Origin: Collimonas arenae
GTDB taxonomy: Bacteria; Pseudomonadota; Gammaproteobacteria; Burkholderiales; Burkholderiaceae_D
NCBI RefSeq assembly: GCF_000786695.1
Contig: NZ_CP009962.1
Span: 744,001-808,000, forward strand
DNA: 64,000 bases
Direction: 5' to 3'
A model generated the notes under the pieces. That model saw nothing but the letters and a program-made list of their open reading frames with translations, was not told the origin of the DNA and did no database searches. Below, one piece after another: positions 39,391 to 49,324 of the stretch (positions are counted from its first letter, which is position 1; every line of letters starts with the position of its first letter). The position numbers were made by a program, and so were the translations under genes.

Positions 39391-40968
39391 ATGATCCTGA
39401 AATTTCTGCGAGTTCTGAAAATCGTCCGTGTCGCCGTGCGTTATGGTTTGGACGATATCGCCATGTCGGGTTTCGACACGCCGCGCATCTCCAAGCTGAT
39501 CGACACTCTGATTTTCTGGCGTGATATCTCGGCACCGCGCGGCGAGCGCTTGCGTAAGGCGCTGGAAGAGCTGGGACCAATTTTCGTCAAGTTCGGCCAG
39601 GTACTGTCGACCCGCCGCGATCTGCTGCCGGGGGATATGGTCGATGAACTGTCGCGCCTGCAAGACCGGGTGCCGCCGTTTAGCTCCGACCTGGCGATTG
39701 CGCAAATCGAAAAATCTTTAGGCGCGCATCCTGATCAGCTATTCGCCAGTTTCGAGCGTGTGCCGGTGGCTTCGGCTTCGATCGCCCAAGTGCATTTTGC
39801 GACGCTGAAGAATGGCAAGGAAGTTGCAGTCAAAGTGCTGCGCCCCGGCATGAAAAAGTCGATCGACGAGGATGTGGCGTTGATGCACATCGCAGCCGGG
39901 CTGCTGGAAAAGCTGTGGGCAGACGGCAAACGGCTGAAAGCGCGTGAGGTGGTCGGAGAATTCGATAAATACCTGCACGACGAACTGGACCTGATGCGTG
40001 AAGCCGCAAACGGTAGCCAGTTGCGCCGCAATTTCGCCGATTCCGAGTTGTTGGTGGTGCCTGAGATGTACTGGGACCATTGCTCGTCGTCGGTGATCGT
40101 GATGGAGCGTATGCACGGCATTCCGATTTCGCAGTTGGACCGCTTGCGCGATGCCGGCGTCGATCTCGGCAAACTGTCGCGCGACGGCGTCGAAATTTTC
40201 TTCACCCAGGTATTCCGCGACGGTTTTTTCCACGCCGACATGCATCCCGGGAATATCCTGGTGTCGGTGGCGCCGGCCACATTCGGTCGCTATATTGCGC
40301 TCGATTTCGGTATCGTCGGCACGCTGAACGATTTCGACAAAGACTATCTGTCGCAGAATTTCCTGGCGTTTTTTCAACGCGACTACAAGCGCGTGGCTGA
40401 AGCGCATATCGAATCCGGCTGGGCGCCCAAGGAAACCCGGGTCGACGAACTGGAATCGGCGGTGCGCGCCTGTTGCGAACCGATCTTCGACCGGCCGTTG
40501 AAAGATATTTCTTTCGGTCAGGTGTTGTTGCGGCTGTTCCAGACTTCGCGCCGTTTTAATGTAGAAGTGCAGCCGCAGCTGGTATTGCTGCAAAAAACGC
40601 TACTGAATGTTGAAGGCCTGGGCCGCCAGCTCGATCCCGAGCTAGACCTGTGGAAAACCGCCAAACCGCACCTGGAGCGCTGGATGAGCGAGCAGATGGG
40701 CTTGCGTGGTTTGCTGCAGCACTTGAAAATCGAGGTGCCGCGATACAGCAAGTTGTTGCCCCAGTTGCCGCGGTTGGCGCATCAGGTGATGACGCATGCA
40801 ATCGAACACAAGAGTGAGCAAAACAACGAACTGATGTGGCGTCTGATTGCAGAGCAGCGCAAAACCAACCATTTCCTTGGCATTCTTGTCTATGTCGGCG
40901 GCGGCCTGGCGGCGGGTGTGTTGCTGACGCTGATTTACCTGCGTTTTGGCCATAGCATCTGGTGGTAG
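39391..40968 (+). CDS. ubiB: Ubiquinone biosynthesis protein UbiB
   Basis: A 525-residue atypical ABC1/ADCK kinase-like ATPase that supports ubiquinone assembly at the membrane. It has the KxGQ motif in [19 protein letters not shown], the Ala-rich loop [10 protein letters not shown], the VAVKVLRPG lysine, [11 protein letters not shown] and LDFGIVGTL. Two C-terminal membrane segments follow ([18 protein letters not shown]). The start at 39391 fits the family; the longer frame to 39271 is a readthrough of upstream sequence. Confidence 0.96.
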   Translation: MILKFLRVLKIVRVAVRYGLDDIAMSGFDTPRISKLIDTLIFWRDISAPRGERLRKALEELGPIFVKFGQVLSTRRDLLPGDMVDELSRLQDRVPPFSSDLAIAQIEKSLGAHPDQLFASFERVPVASASIAQVHFATLKNGKEVAVKVLRPGMKKSIDEDVALMHIAAGLLEKLWADGKRLKAREVVGEFDKYLHDELDLMREAANGSQLRRNFADSELLVVPEMYWDHCSSSVIVMERMHGIPISQLDRLRDAGVDLGKLSRDGVEIFFTQVFRDGFFHADMHPGNILVSVAPATFGRYIALDFGIVGTLNDFDKDYLSQNFLAFFQRDYKRVAEAHIESGWAPKETRVDELESAVRACCEPIFDRPLKDISFGQVLLRLFQTSRRFNVEVQPQLVLLQKTLLNVEGLGRQLDPELDLWKTAKPHLERWMSEQMGLRGLLQHLKIEVPRYSKLLPQLPRLAHQVMTHAIEHKSEQNNELMWRLIAEQRKTNHFLGILVYVGGGLAAGVLLTLIYLRFGHSIWW

Positions 40969-40970
40969 CC

Positions 40971-41585
40971 ATGTCGATACCTGATTCCCCGCCCAAATTT
41001 ACCAGTCGCAATCCTTCCCATCCCGATTTCTGGAGCGAGCGCTTCGAGAAGGAATTCATGCCCTGGGATAACGGTGGCGTGCCGTTGGCGCTGCAGGAGT
41101 ACGTGAACCGCAGTCAACCGGCGTCGACCCTGATTCCCGGTTGCGGCACCGGTTACGAGGTGGCTTATCTGGCGCAAGCCGGTTGGGACGTGACCGCAAT
41201 CGACTTCTCCGGCGCCGCAGTAAGCGCCGCACGGGCGGTGCTGGGCCAGTGGTCGGAGCGTGTACTGCAAGCCGATTTCTTTACGCATGTGCCGCAACAG
41301 CCGCTAGGCTTTATCTATGAACGCGCCTTCCTGTGCGCCTTGCCGCCTGCCAGGCGCGCCGCCATCGCCAGCCGCTGGGCAGAGCTGTTGCCGGCCGGCG
41401 CTACCCTGGCAGGTTTCTTCTTTTTTGACGATGCGCCAAAAGGGCCACCGTTCGGCATCAACCGTGCCGAATTGGAACGTTTATTGCATGCCGATTTCGA
41501 GCTGGTCGACGAACGCGATGTGACTGATTCCATTGCTGTATTCGCCGGCAAGGAACGCTGGCTGGAATGGCGGCGGAGAGGCTGA
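40971..41585 (+). CDS. TPMT-family SAM-dependent methyltransferase
   Basis: A 204-residue class I methyltransferase of the thiopurine methyltransferase-like group. The SAM-binding site is STLIPGCGTGYEVAYLAQAG, preceded by FMPWDNGGVPLALQEYV and followed by VTAIDFSGAAVSAAR. It also has YERAFLCALPPARRAA. The natural substrate is unknown; members methylate sulfur, selenium or tellurium compounds, or halides. It starts two bases after ubiB and is closed by a strong terminator. Confidence 0.85.
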   Translation: MSIPDSPPKFTSRNPSHPDFWSERFEKEFMPWDNGGVPLALQEYVNRSQPASTLIPGCGTGYEVAYLAQAGWDVTAIDFSGAAVSAARAVLGQWSERVLQADFFTHVPQQPLGFIYERAFLCALPPARRAAIASRWAELLPAGATLAGFFFFDDAPKGPPFGINRAELERLLHADFELVDERDVTDSIAVFAGKERWLEWRRRG

Positions 41586-41610
41586 CAGACAGTTTTGGTT
41601 TCGATGTTGC

Positions 41611-41658
41611 AAAAAAATGAGCCAGCGTATGTCCAATGGGGCATACGCTGGCTTTTTT
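41611..41658. terminator. Strong bidirectional terminator
   Basis: A perfect 11-bp stem, GCCAGCGTATG (41621-41631) with CATACGCTGGC (41642-41652), is flanked by A7 on the left and T6 on the right. It ends the ubiJ-ubiB-methyltransferase unit before the transporter operon. Confidence 0.93.
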
Positions 41659-41721
41659 CACATAATTCGCAGTCATCTTGCTACAATTGGCGGTTTTTCG
41701 CCCTCCTGGAACTGAAGACAT

Positions 41722-42807
41722 ATGGCGCTGCTAGAAATCCGTAATGTCAGTCGTCGCTTTGGCGACTTTGCCGCCGTTGACAATATCAGCCTGTCAATTG
41801 AAGCTGGCGAATTCTTTACACTGCTTGGCCCGTCCGGCTGTGGCAAAACCACCTTGTTGCGGATGATTGCAGGCTTCGATCTGCCGGATTCGGGCCAGAT
41901 CTTGCTAGACGGCGTCGATCTGGTGGGTAGTCCACCGGAACACAGGCCGGTCTGTACCGTATTCCAGAATTACGCGCTGTTTCCACACATGACGGTTGCG
42001 GCGAATATCGCCTTTCCCTTGAAGATGGCCAAAGTGCCGGCCGAACAGATCCGCACCCGGGTCGAAGAAGCACTGGAAGATGTGCGCCTGACCGGTTTTG
42101 CCGCGCGTTTTCCGCATGAGTTGTCAGGCGGTCAACGGCAGCGGGTTGCCGTCGCCCGTGCACTGGTCTCGCGTCCCAAACTGCTGTTGCTGGATGAACC
42201 GTTGTCGGCCCTGGACGCCAAATTGCGCGAGCAGATGCAGATTGAACTGATCAACCTGCAAAAGGAAGTCGATATCACTTTCGTCTACGTTACCCACGAC
42301 CAGGGCGAAGCGCTGGCGTTGTCGCACCGCATCGCGGTCATGAACCGTGGCAATGTCGAGCAGTTGGACGAACCTTCGCGCATCTATAGCTACCCGCGCA
42401 CCCGCTTTGTCGCCGATTTCATCGGCACCTGCAACCTGCTCGATGGTGCGATCGCCAGTATCGATGGCGCGGCGATGCAATTGGATGTGCCCGGCCTGGG
42501 TCTGGTGAAAAGTGCGGTGCCGGCAAATGCGGCGGTCGGCCTCAAAGGTACGTTGGCCCTGCGCCCGGAAAAAATCCACATCAGCGCCGAGATCAGCACC
42601 GATAACGCGGAAAATCATTTCAAGGGCTTCGTCAAAGAGCTGCTGTATCTCGGGGATGTGACGGTGTATATCGTGCAGACCGAAGGCGGCACCACGATCG
42701 AAGCCTTGCTGGCTAATTCGGCGGCAGGCCGCGCCAAGTTCTTCGAGGTTGGCGATATGGTCGATATTGCCTGGCAATTCGATGCAGGGCATTTCTTGTA
42801 TGAATAA
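41722..42807 (+). CDS. potA: Polyamine ABC transporter ATP-binding protein
   Basis: A 361-residue ABC ATPase of the spermidine/putrescine class. Walker A is LLGPSGCGKTTLLRMIAGF, the signature is LSGGQRQRVAVARAL, and Walker B is LLLLDEPLSALDAK. A C-terminal TOBE domain starts near residue 275. It energises import through the two permeases that follow. The next gene's ATG overlaps its end by eight bases. PotA and PotG types cannot be told apart with certainty. Confidence 0.93.
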   Translation: MALLEIRNVSRRFGDFAAVDNISLSIEAGEFFTLLGPSGCGKTTLLRMIAGFDLPDSGQILLDGVDLVGSPPEHRPVCTVFQNYALFPHMTVAANIAFPLKMAKVPAEQIRTRVEEALEDVRLTGFAARFPHELSGGQRQRVAVARALVSRPKLLLLDEPLSALDAKLREQMQIELINLQKEVDITFVYVTHDQGEALALSHRIAVMNRGNVEQLDEPSRIYSYPRTRFVADFIGTCNLLDGAIASIDGAAMQLDVPGLGLVKSAVPANAAVGLKGTLALRPEKIHISAEISTDNAENHFKGFVKELLYLGDVTVYIVQTEGGTTIEALLANSAAGRAKFFEVGDMVDIAWQFDAGHFLYE

Positions 42808-43708
42808 GCCGGTATCCAAGTCAGCCGACCGTGGCCGCCTGGCGCGCTGGCTAATCAGCGGGCCGCCGCTGTTTTATTTGCTGCTGTTCTTCGCCATTCC
42901 CAGCCTGATCATGGTGTTTGCGTCGGTGCGTTATGCCGGTGACTACGGTGGCCTGGCACCGGTCTTCGATGAAGCTGGCAAGCTGAACCTGACGCTGGAG
43001 AATTTCCAGCGTTTCACTTCCGATTTCATTTACACGGCCATTTTCCTCAAGTCGCTGATGTATGCGGTGATCACAACTTGCTGTTGCCTGCTGATGGCTT
43101 ATCCGCTGGCGCTGCTGATTGCGCGCAGCCCGAAAAAATACCGCGACTTGCTGATCCTGCTGGTGATCCTGCCGTTCTGGAGCAACTTCCTGATCCGTGT
43201 GTACGCCTGGATGATTATCCTGGGTCCGCAATCTGGCCTGACGCAAGCCGTCAACTACGTTCTGGGATTGGTTGGCATCGAGCCGGTGCGCTTGTTGTTT
43301 ACGGCGTTTTCGGTGATTGTCGGCCTGGTCTACGTGCATTTGCCGTTCATGGTGTTGCCGCTTTACGCCAATCTGGAGAAGCACGATCCGGCGCTGGTCG
43401 ATGCGGCCCAGGATCTGGGCGCATCGGCCTGGCAACGTTTCTGGCGCATCACTTTTCCCTTGTCCTTGCCAGGCGTGTACGCTGGCGCGGCGTTGGTATT
43501 CATTCCTGCGCTGGGGATTTTTGCGGTGTCCGATATTCTGGGCGGCACCGGCAGCGACATGATCGGTAATGTCATCAAGCAGCAATTCCTGGAAACCCGC
43601 GACTGGCCGTTTGGCAGCGTGCTGTCTATCGTCCTCACGGTGGCGGCGCTGATCGCCGCCGGCATTGCGGTGCTGGTGGCGCGGCCAAGGAGAGAAACCC
43701 ATGGCTAA
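42800..43708 (+). CDS. potB: Polyamine ABC transporter permease (PotB/PotH type)
   Basis: A 302-residue inner-membrane permease with six hydrophobic spans and the EAA-type loop DAAQDLGASAWQRFWRITFPL that contacts the ATPase. GGTGSDMIGNVIKQQFLETRDWPFGS is typical of PotB/PotH (split here as GGTGSDMIGNVIKQQF and following residues). The start at 42800 overlaps the potA end by eight bases. The upstream frame extension is not needed. Confidence 0.93.
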   Translation: MNKPVSKSADRGRLARWLISGPPLFYLLLFFAIPSLIMVFASVRYAGDYGGLAPVFDEAGKLNLTLENFQRFTSDFIYTAIFLKSLMYAVITTCCCLLMAYPLALLIARSPKKYRDLLILLVILPFWSNFLIRVYAWMIILGPQSGLTQAVNYVLGLVGIEPVRLLFTAFSVIVGLVYVHLPFMVLPLYANLEKHDPALVDAAQDLGASAWQRFWRITFPLSLPGVYAGAALVFIPALGIFAVSDILGGTGSDMIGNVIKQQFLETRDWPFGSVLSIVLTVAALIAAGIAVLVARPRRETHG

Positions 43709-44489
43709 GCTGAATGCAGTACGGCGTCCGCTCGGTTTGTGGCTGGTGGCGCTGTTCGTCTATGCCTTTCTGTATGTTCCACTGATTATTGTGGTGGTGT
43801 ATTCCTTCAACGATTCGCAGCTCAACGCCGAGTGGGTCGGCTTTACGCTGGACTGGTATCGCAAGCTCTTCAATGACGACGAAATGCTGCGCGCCGCAGG
43901 CAACTCGCTGATGATCGCGCTGGTGGCCAGCGCAGTCTCAACCTTGCTAGGCACCATGGCTGGTTTCGCCATGCACCGCTACAAGCTCAAATTGCTGCCG
44001 CTACTGGTGCTGACGCCGATTGCGATTCCGGAAATCCTGGTCGGCGTGTCCCTGTTGATTTTCTTCGTCATGCTCAATATCACGCTGGGCCTGGTGTCGA
44101 TTACGCTGGCGCACATCGCCTTTTGTATCGGCTTTGTCGCTATCGTGGTACGTTCGCGCCTGTCCGGCATGGATGAAAGCCTGACCGAAGCGGCGCGCGA
44201 TTGCGGCGCTACGCCGATGCAGGCATTCCGGCTGGTGACCTTGCCCCTGATCATGCCGGGTGTGGTGGCAGGGGCGCTGATGGCCTTCACCTTGTCGATC
44301 GACGACTTCGTGATTACCTTCTTTACTGCTGGCGCCAATGCCTCCACCTTGCCGCTGCAGATTTATTCGATGATCAAGATTGCCGTCACGCCCGAAGTGA
44401 ATGCCGTCTCGACCTTGTTGATGGGACTGACGCTGCTGCTTATAATCATCGCGTCCAAGCTTGCTCCAAATGCTCTCCGTTCCTCCTAA
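43701..44489 (+). CDS. potC: Polyamine ABC transporter permease (PotC/PotI type)
   Basis: A 262-residue inner-membrane permease. The EAA loop is EAARDCGATPMQAFRLVTLP, and LSIDDFVITFFTAGANAST and the N-terminal YVPLIIVVVYSFNDSQLNA are typical of PotC/PotI. The start at 43701 overlaps the potB end by eight bases, so the two permeases are coupled in translation. Confidence 0.93.
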   Translation: MAKLNAVRRPLGLWLVALFVYAFLYVPLIIVVVYSFNDSQLNAEWVGFTLDWYRKLFNDDEMLRAAGNSLMIALVASAVSTLLGTMAGFAMHRYKLKLLPLLVLTPIAIPEILVGVSLLIFFVMLNITLGLVSITLAHIAFCIGFVAIVVRSRLSGMDESLTEAARDCGATPMQAFRLVTLPLIMPGVVAGALMAFTLSIDDFVITFFTAGANASTLPLQIYSMIKIAVTPEVNAVSTLLMGLTLLLIIIASKLAPNALRSS

Positions 44490-44507
44490 CTGCTTATCAG
44501 GATAGCC

Positions 44508-45569
44508 ATGAAAAAACTGTTTACCATCGTCGCCCTGTTGTTTGCCAGCATCTCGGCCCATGCCGCCGACGAACTGCGCTTATACAACTGGAATAATTAC
44601 ATCGCGCCGGAGACATTGGAGCGCTTCGAGGCTTTCTGCAAGTGCAAGGTGGTGCAGACTTACTACGGCGACAACGAGGAAATGCTGGCCAAGCTGGCCG
44701 CCGGCGCGAAGGGATATGACATCATCGTCCCGACAGGTAATGCGCTGGATGCCTTGATCAAGCAGCAGGCGCTGCTGCCGCTCGACAAGTCGCAATTGCC
44801 GAACCTGAAAAACGTCAATCCTGCCTACCTGAACACCGATTTCGACAAGGGCAACAAATATTCCGTGCCCTACGCTTACACCGTCACCTTGATGGGCTAC
44901 AACGATCAGAAGATGAAAGAACTGGGGATTCCGGTGGATAGCTGGGCCGCGATCTTCGATCCGAAGATCTTGGCCAAGATCAAGGGCAAGGTAACCGTAC
45001 TGGATTCCGCCAATGAATTGATGGCTGCCGCGCTGAAATACCTGGGCTATTCCGCCAACGATACCGACGAGCAGCACTGGCAACAGGCCAAGGATGTCAT
45101 CATCAAGGCCAAGCCGTATTGGGCGGCATTCAATGGCAGCAGCTATATCAAGGAATTAACTGTTGGCAATATCTGGCTGGTGCAAGGTTATTCGAATGAC
45201 ATTTTCCAGGCCGATGTCGATGCCCAGAAAGCCGGCCGCAAGTTCCGTATCCGTCACGGCATGCCGAAAGAGGGAGCGGTGCTGGCATTGGACAGTATGG
45301 TGATCCACAAGGCGGCGCCGCGGCCCGATTTGGCGCTGAAATTTATCAATTTCATGCTGGACGGAAAAAATGCCGCCGAACTGAGCAATCTGATCGGTTC
45401 CGGCAATCCTAACGCCGATGCCGCCAAGTACATCAAGCCAGAGATCGCCAACAACCAGGCGATTTTTCCGGACAAAGCCGGCTTCGCCAAGCTGGAAATG
45501 CTGAAAGACTTGAACAGCAAACAACGGCGCGCCATCAACCGCATCTGGACCGAGATCCGCGCACGCTAG
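44508..45569 (+). CDS. potD: Polyamine-binding periplasmic protein
   Basis: A 353-residue extracytoplasmic solute-binding protein. The signal peptide ends at SAHA near residue 20, and the mature chain opens DELRLYNWNNYIAPETLERF, the PotD/PotF signature. KLAAGAKGYDIIVPTGNAL and KEGAVLALDSMVIHKAAPRP line the ligand cleft in the family. It is probably specific for putrescine or spermidine. It is the last gene of the pot operon and would deliver ligand to PotBC. Confidence 0.93.
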   Translation: MKKLFTIVALLFASISAHAADELRLYNWNNYIAPETLERFEAFCKCKVVQTYYGDNEEMLAKLAAGAKGYDIIVPTGNALDALIKQQALLPLDKSQLPNLKNVNPAYLNTDFDKGNKYSVPYAYTVTLMGYNDQKMKELGIPVDSWAAIFDPKILAKIKGKVTVLDSANELMAAALKYLGYSANDTDEQHWQQAKDVIIKAKPYWAAFNGSSYIKELTVGNIWLVQGYSNDIFQADVDAQKAGRKFRIRHGMPKEGAVLALDSMVIHKAAPRPDLALKFINFMLDGKNAAELSNLIGSGNPNADAAKYIKPEIANNQAIFPDKAGFAKLEMLKDLNSKQRRAINRIWTEIRAR

Positions 45570-45677
45570 TTCGGCATTTATCGATTTATTCGATGTAAAA
45601 CCGACAACGGCGGCGTCAATTCATGGCGTCGTCGCCACAAGCCGGCGCCGAACCCCGTATATACTGAAAAAAACCTT

Positions 45678-45683
45678 TATAAT
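45678..45683 (+). promoter_or_regulatory. Probable -10 element for the FmdB-type gene
   Basis: A perfect TATAAT lies 34 bases before the ATG at 45718. No good -35 is visible at the normal distance. Confidence 0.4.
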
Positions 45684-45717
45684 TCAGGGTTTTGTAAGAT
45701 ATTTGCGGAGTTTCACC

Positions 45718-46086
45718 ATGCCGATTTATGCGTATCGCTGCGAAGCCTGTGGTTTTGCCAAAGATGTGTTGCAAAAGATGTCCGATGATCCGTTGACGGT
45801 CTGCCCGTCCTGCAGCGCAGCTGCGTTCAAGAAACAAGTGACTGCGGCTGGTTTCCAGCTCAAGGGCACCGGCTGGTACGTCACCGATTTCCGTGGCGGT
45901 GCAGGTGCGACGGTGCCGTCGGCAGGTGCGGCAGAAGCAGCGTCGCCGGCCGGAGCCAGCGTGACGGCGCCAGCTACCACAGCGGCTCCGGCTGCAACTG
46001 CAGCGGCCCCTGTCGCCAGTGCTGCCCCGGTAGCGGCAAGCAGCAGCGCCGGCAGTAATTCTGGCGGCACGGCAGCGGCATCATAA
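45718..46086 (+). CDS. FmdB-family zinc-ribbon protein
   Basis: A 122-residue protein with an N-terminal zinc ribbon (MPIYAYRCEACGFAKDVLQK, then CPSC) and a long Ala/Pro/Ser low-complexity tail of about 50 residues. FmdB-type proteins are putative regulators in the original family, but these short bacterial members have no proven function. The gene lies upstream of DUF502 and aspS, an order I recall from Burkholderiales. Confidence 0.88.
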   Translation: MPIYAYRCEACGFAKDVLQKMSDDPLTVCPSCSAAAFKKQVTAAGFQLKGTGWYVTDFRGGAGATVPSAGAAEAASPAGASVTAPATTAAPAATAAAPVASAAPVAASSSAGSNSGGTAAAS

Positions 46087-46156
46087 AGTCATCTACTTAG
46101 TCAGCAAGTTGAACCCGGCGCAGCTGTATGACAGCTGACGTTCGACAAAGAAAGCC

Positions 46157-46804
46157 ATGCGTAAATATTTCATCACTGGTCTACTGGTTCTCGTACCCCT
46201 GGCAATCACGCTGTGGGTACTGAATCTGATCATCGGCACGATGGATCAATCGTTGCTGCTGTTGCCTGAGCAATGGCGGCCGAAGGTATTGCTGGGCCTT
46301 GATATACCCGGCCTCGGCACTATCCTGACCCTGCTGGTGATCTTCCTGACCGGCCTTGCGACGCGCAACTTCATCGGCCGCCAGATTGTCCAGGTATGGG
46401 AGGCGGTGCTGACGCGGATTCCCGTTGTCAGCTCGATCTATTCCAGCGTCAAGCAGGTGTCGGATACCTTGTTTTCGTCCTCCGGCAATGCTTTCCGCAA
46501 AGCCTTGCTGGTGCAGTATCCGCGCCAGGGATCGTGGACCATTGCGTTCCTGACCGGGGTCCCGGGCGGCGATGTCAAGAACCATCTGGTCGGCGATTAC
46601 GTCAGCGTATATGTGCCTACTACGCCAAATCCTACTTCCGGTTTTTTCCTGATGATTCCGCGCGAAGACACTGTCGAACTCGACATGAGCGTCGATGAAG
46701 CGTTGAAGTATATTGTTTCAATGGGCGTGGTTGCGCCTGAGCAGGCCGGCAAGAAACCGGCCATCGACTTGCCGCCGGTAGCCGGAAACAAGTCTGGCGT
46801 ATAG
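46157..46804 (+). CDS. DUF502 membrane protein
   Basis: A 215-residue inner-membrane protein. Two hydrophobic spans (residues 5-25 and 50-75) are followed by a soluble domain with RIPVVSSIYSSVKQVSDTLF, TIAFLTGVPGGDVKN, YVPTTPNPTSGFFLMIPRED and MSVDEALKYIVSMGVVAP, all family hallmarks. The function is unknown. It lies upstream of aspS. Confidence 0.9.
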   Translation: MRKYFITGLLVLVPLAITLWVLNLIIGTMDQSLLLLPEQWRPKVLLGLDIPGLGTILTLLVIFLTGLATRNFIGRQIVQVWEAVLTRIPVVSSIYSSVKQVSDTLFSSSGNAFRKALLVQYPRQGSWTIAFLTGVPGGDVKNHLVGDYVSVYVPTTPNPTSGFFLMIPREDTVELDMSVDEALKYIVSMGVVAPEQAGKKPAIDLPPVAGNKSGV

Positions 46805-46906
46805 GAGAGGCGGGCGACGGCAAAGCCGTACTGATAATCTCCCGGTTACAAGAATCAACACAAATTTAAAACATCCGTACAACATCTGAACTGCGAAAAA
46901 CTGAAT

Positions 46907-48709
46907 ATGTCCATGCGAACCCAATACTGCGGCCTCACTACTGAGGTACTTCTCGGCCAAACCGTTAGCCTGTGCGGCTGGGTGCATCGTCGTCGCGATC
47001 ATGGCGGCGTCATCTTCATCGACCTGCGCGACCGTGAAGGCCTGGTGCAGGTCGTATGCGATCCGGATCGTGCCGAAGTATTCAAGAATGCAGAAGCGGT
47101 ACGCAATGAGTTCTGCCTGCGCATCACCGGCATCGTACGCCTGCGCCCTGACGGCACCGGCAACAGCAACCTGAAATCCGGCAAGATCGAAGTGCTGGCG
47201 CATGAGCTCGAGGTACTGAATCCATCCATCACGCCACCGTTCCAGCTGGACGACGACAATCTGTCGGAAACCACTCGCCTGACGCATCGCGTGCTGGACC
47301 TGCGCCGTCCGCAAATGCAAAACAACCTGCGTTTGCGTTACAAGGTGACGATGGAAGTGCGTAAATTCCTCGATGCCAATGGCTTCATCGATATCGAAAC
47401 GCCGATGCTGACCAAGTCGACCCCTGAAGGTGCGCGCGACTACCTGGTGCCGTCCCGCGTCAACGCCGGCCATTTCTTCGCGTTGCCACAATCGCCGCAA
47501 TTGTTCAAGCAATTGCTGATGGTGGCCAACTTCGACCGTTACTACCAGATCACCAAATGCTTCCGCGACGAAGACTTGCGCGCTGACCGCCAGCCGGAAT
47601 TCACGCAGATCGACTGCGAAACTTCCTTCATGTCGGAACAGGAAATCCGCGACATGTTCGAAGGCATGATCCGCCTGGTGTTCAAGAACGCACTGGATAT
47701 CGACCTGCCTAACCCGTTCCCTGTGATGGACTTCGCAACTGCGATGGCGCTGTACGGTTCGGACAAGCCTGACATGCGGGTGAAGCTGGCGTTCACTGAC
47801 CTGACAGCAGTTATGAAAGATGTCGACTTCAAGGTCTTCTCCGGTGCTGCGAACATGGAAAACGGTCGCGTGGTTGGTCTGCGCGTGCCGGGCGGCGCGG
47901 CGATGCCGCGTTCGGAAATCGACGCTTACACCCAATTTGTCGCCATCTATGGCGCCAAGGGCCTCGCTTACATCAAGGTCAACGAGAAGGCCAACGGCCG
48001 TGACGGTCTGCAATCGCCTATCGTCAAGAATCTGCACGATACTGCGTTGGCGCAAATCCTGGAGCAAACCGGCGCGCAAGACGGCGACCTGATTTTCTTC
48101 GGCGCCGACAAAGCCAAAGTCGTCAATGACGCCATCGGTGCGTTGCGCGTCAAGATCGGCCACAGCGAGTTCGGCAAGAAGGTCGGTCTGTTCGACGACA
48201 CCTGGCGTCCATTGTGGGTGGTCGACTTCCCGATGTTCGAATACGACGAAGATAGCGATCGCTGGAATGCCTTGCATCATCCGTTCACGTCGCCAAAAGA
48301 CGGTCACGAAGATTTCATCGAGACCGATCCGGGCAAGGCTATCGCGAAGGCCTACGACATGGTCTTGAACGGCTGGGAACTGGGTGGCGGTTCGATCCGT
48401 ATTCATCGTGCAGAAGTGCAGAGCAAAGTGTTCCGCGCGTTGAAGATTGATGCCGAAGAAGCGCAACTCAAGTTCGGCTTCCTGCTCGATGCTCTGCAAT
48501 ACGGCGCGCCTCCGCATGGCGGTCTGGCGTTCGGCCTGGATCGTATCGTCACCATGATGTGCGGCGCCGAATCGATTCGCGACGTGATCGCCTTCCCGAA
48601 GACCCAGCGCGCGCAATGCCTGTTGACGCAAGCGCCGTCGGAAGTCGACGAAAAGCAATTGAAGGAATTGCATATCCGTTTGCGTATGCCGGAAGCGAAA
48701 GTAGTTTAA
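46907..48709 (+). CDS. aspS: Aspartate-tRNA ligase
   Basis: A 600-residue class II synthetase that charges tRNA-Asp, and tRNA-Asn in species using the GatCAB route. It has an N-terminal OB anticodon domain ([20 protein letters not shown]), motif 2 ([20 protein letters not shown]), the bacterial GAD insertion near residues 290-430, and motif 3 ([20 protein letters not shown]). It is full length, with a strong terminator after it. Confidence 0.97.
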   Translation: MSMRTQYCGLTTEVLLGQTVSLCGWVHRRRDHGGVIFIDLRDREGLVQVVCDPDRAEVFKNAEAVRNEFCLRITGIVRLRPDGTGNSNLKSGKIEVLAHELEVLNPSITPPFQLDDDNLSETTRLTHRVLDLRRPQMQNNLRLRYKVTMEVRKFLDANGFIDIETPMLTKSTPEGARDYLVPSRVNAGHFFALPQSPQLFKQLLMVANFDRYYQITKCFRDEDLRADRQPEFTQIDCETSFMSEQEIRDMFEGMIRLVFKNALDIDLPNPFPVMDFATAMALYGSDKPDMRVKLAFTDLTAVMKDVDFKVFSGAANMENGRVVGLRVPGGAAMPRSEIDAYTQFVAIYGAKGLAYIKVNEKANGRDGLQSPIVKNLHDTALAQILEQTGAQDGDLIFFGADKAKVVNDAIGALRVKIGHSEFGKKVGLFDDTWRPLWVVDFPMFEYDEDSDRWNALHHPFTSPKDGHEDFIETDPGKAIAKAYDMVLNGWELGGGSIRIHRAEVQSKVFRALKIDAEEAQLKFGFLLDALQYGAPPHGGLAFGLDRIVTMMCGAESIRDVIAFPKTQRAQCLLTQAPSEVDEKQLKELHIRLRMPEAKVV

Positions 48710-48731
48710 TTTCCGATAAAAAGCATCAGCG

Positions 48732-48760
48732 AAAAAAGCGCGGTTTTCCGCGCTTTTTTT
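48732..48760 (+). terminator. Rho-independent terminator after aspS
   Basis: The perfect stem AAAAAAGCGCGG (48732-48743) pairs with CCGCGCTTTTTT around a TTTT loop, 22 bases past the aspS stop. It is symmetrical and could work in both directions. Confidence 0.92.
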
Positions 48761-48832
48761 ATGCCCGCCGAAACCGGTTTATAGTAGTGTTTTAGGTTGC
48801 TGGGCCTTGACCGTCTTTTTTTGCTTATTTGC

Positions 48833-49297
48833 ATGTATAAAATTCCTGAATCGGTATTGGTAGTCATTTATACGGAAGACCTTCAGGTCTTGTTGATGGA
48901 GCGAGCCGATAAGCACGACTACTGGCAATCGGTAACCGGTTCCAAGGATTTCCCGGAAGAAGCGCTGGCGATGACGGCCATGCGGGAAGTAGCGGAAGAA
49001 ACCGGCATCATCGTTGCCGATACCGGTGGTATTGTGCCGGCATCGAATTTGAATGACTGGCATGTATCCAACGTCTACGAGATTTATCCGGTCTGGCGCC
49101 ATCGTTATGCGCCGGGTGTTACAAAAAATACCGAGCATGTGTTTGGCTTGCTGGTGCCTCGAATGACCCCGATTACGCTGGCGCCGCGCGAACATCTGCA
49201 ATGTAAGTGGCTGCCCTATCGCGAAGCCGCCGATGCGTGTTTTTCGCCTTCGAATGCCGAAGCTATCCTGCAACTGCCGCACCGCGTTAAACTGTAA
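48833..49297 (+). CDS. nudB: Dihydroneopterin triphosphate diphosphatase
   Basis: A 154-residue Nudix hydrolase of folate synthesis that removes pyrophosphate from dihydroneopterin triphosphate. The Nudix box is complete (GSKDFPEEALAM followed by REVAEETGI), and YKIPESVLVVIYTEDLQVLL is the NudB-type opening. I start at the ATG 48833, since the longer frame begins at a TTG at 48797. The next gene starts 28 bases later. Confidence 0.92.
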   Translation: MYKIPESVLVVIYTEDLQVLLMERADKHDYWQSVTGSKDFPEEALAMTAMREVAEETGIIVADTGGIVPASNLNDWHVSNVYEIYPVWRHRYAPGVTKNTEHVFGLLVPRMTPITLAPREHLQCKWLPYREAADACFSPSNAEAILQLPHRVKL

Positions 49298-49324
49298 GCC
49301 ATAGGCAGCAATAGACTGAAGTCC

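Noticed and set aside
41722..45569. pot operon as the phosphonate importer
   Set aside because: The binding protein opens with the PotD/PotF signature and the operon is 5 kb from the phosphonate genes behind strong terminators; polyamine uptake is the better reading.
46718..48673. Long minus-strand open frame of 651 codons
   Set aside because: It is antisense to aspS over nearly its full length. The encoded sequence has the His/Gln/Arg-rich composition typical of GC-rich shadow frames and no family motif.
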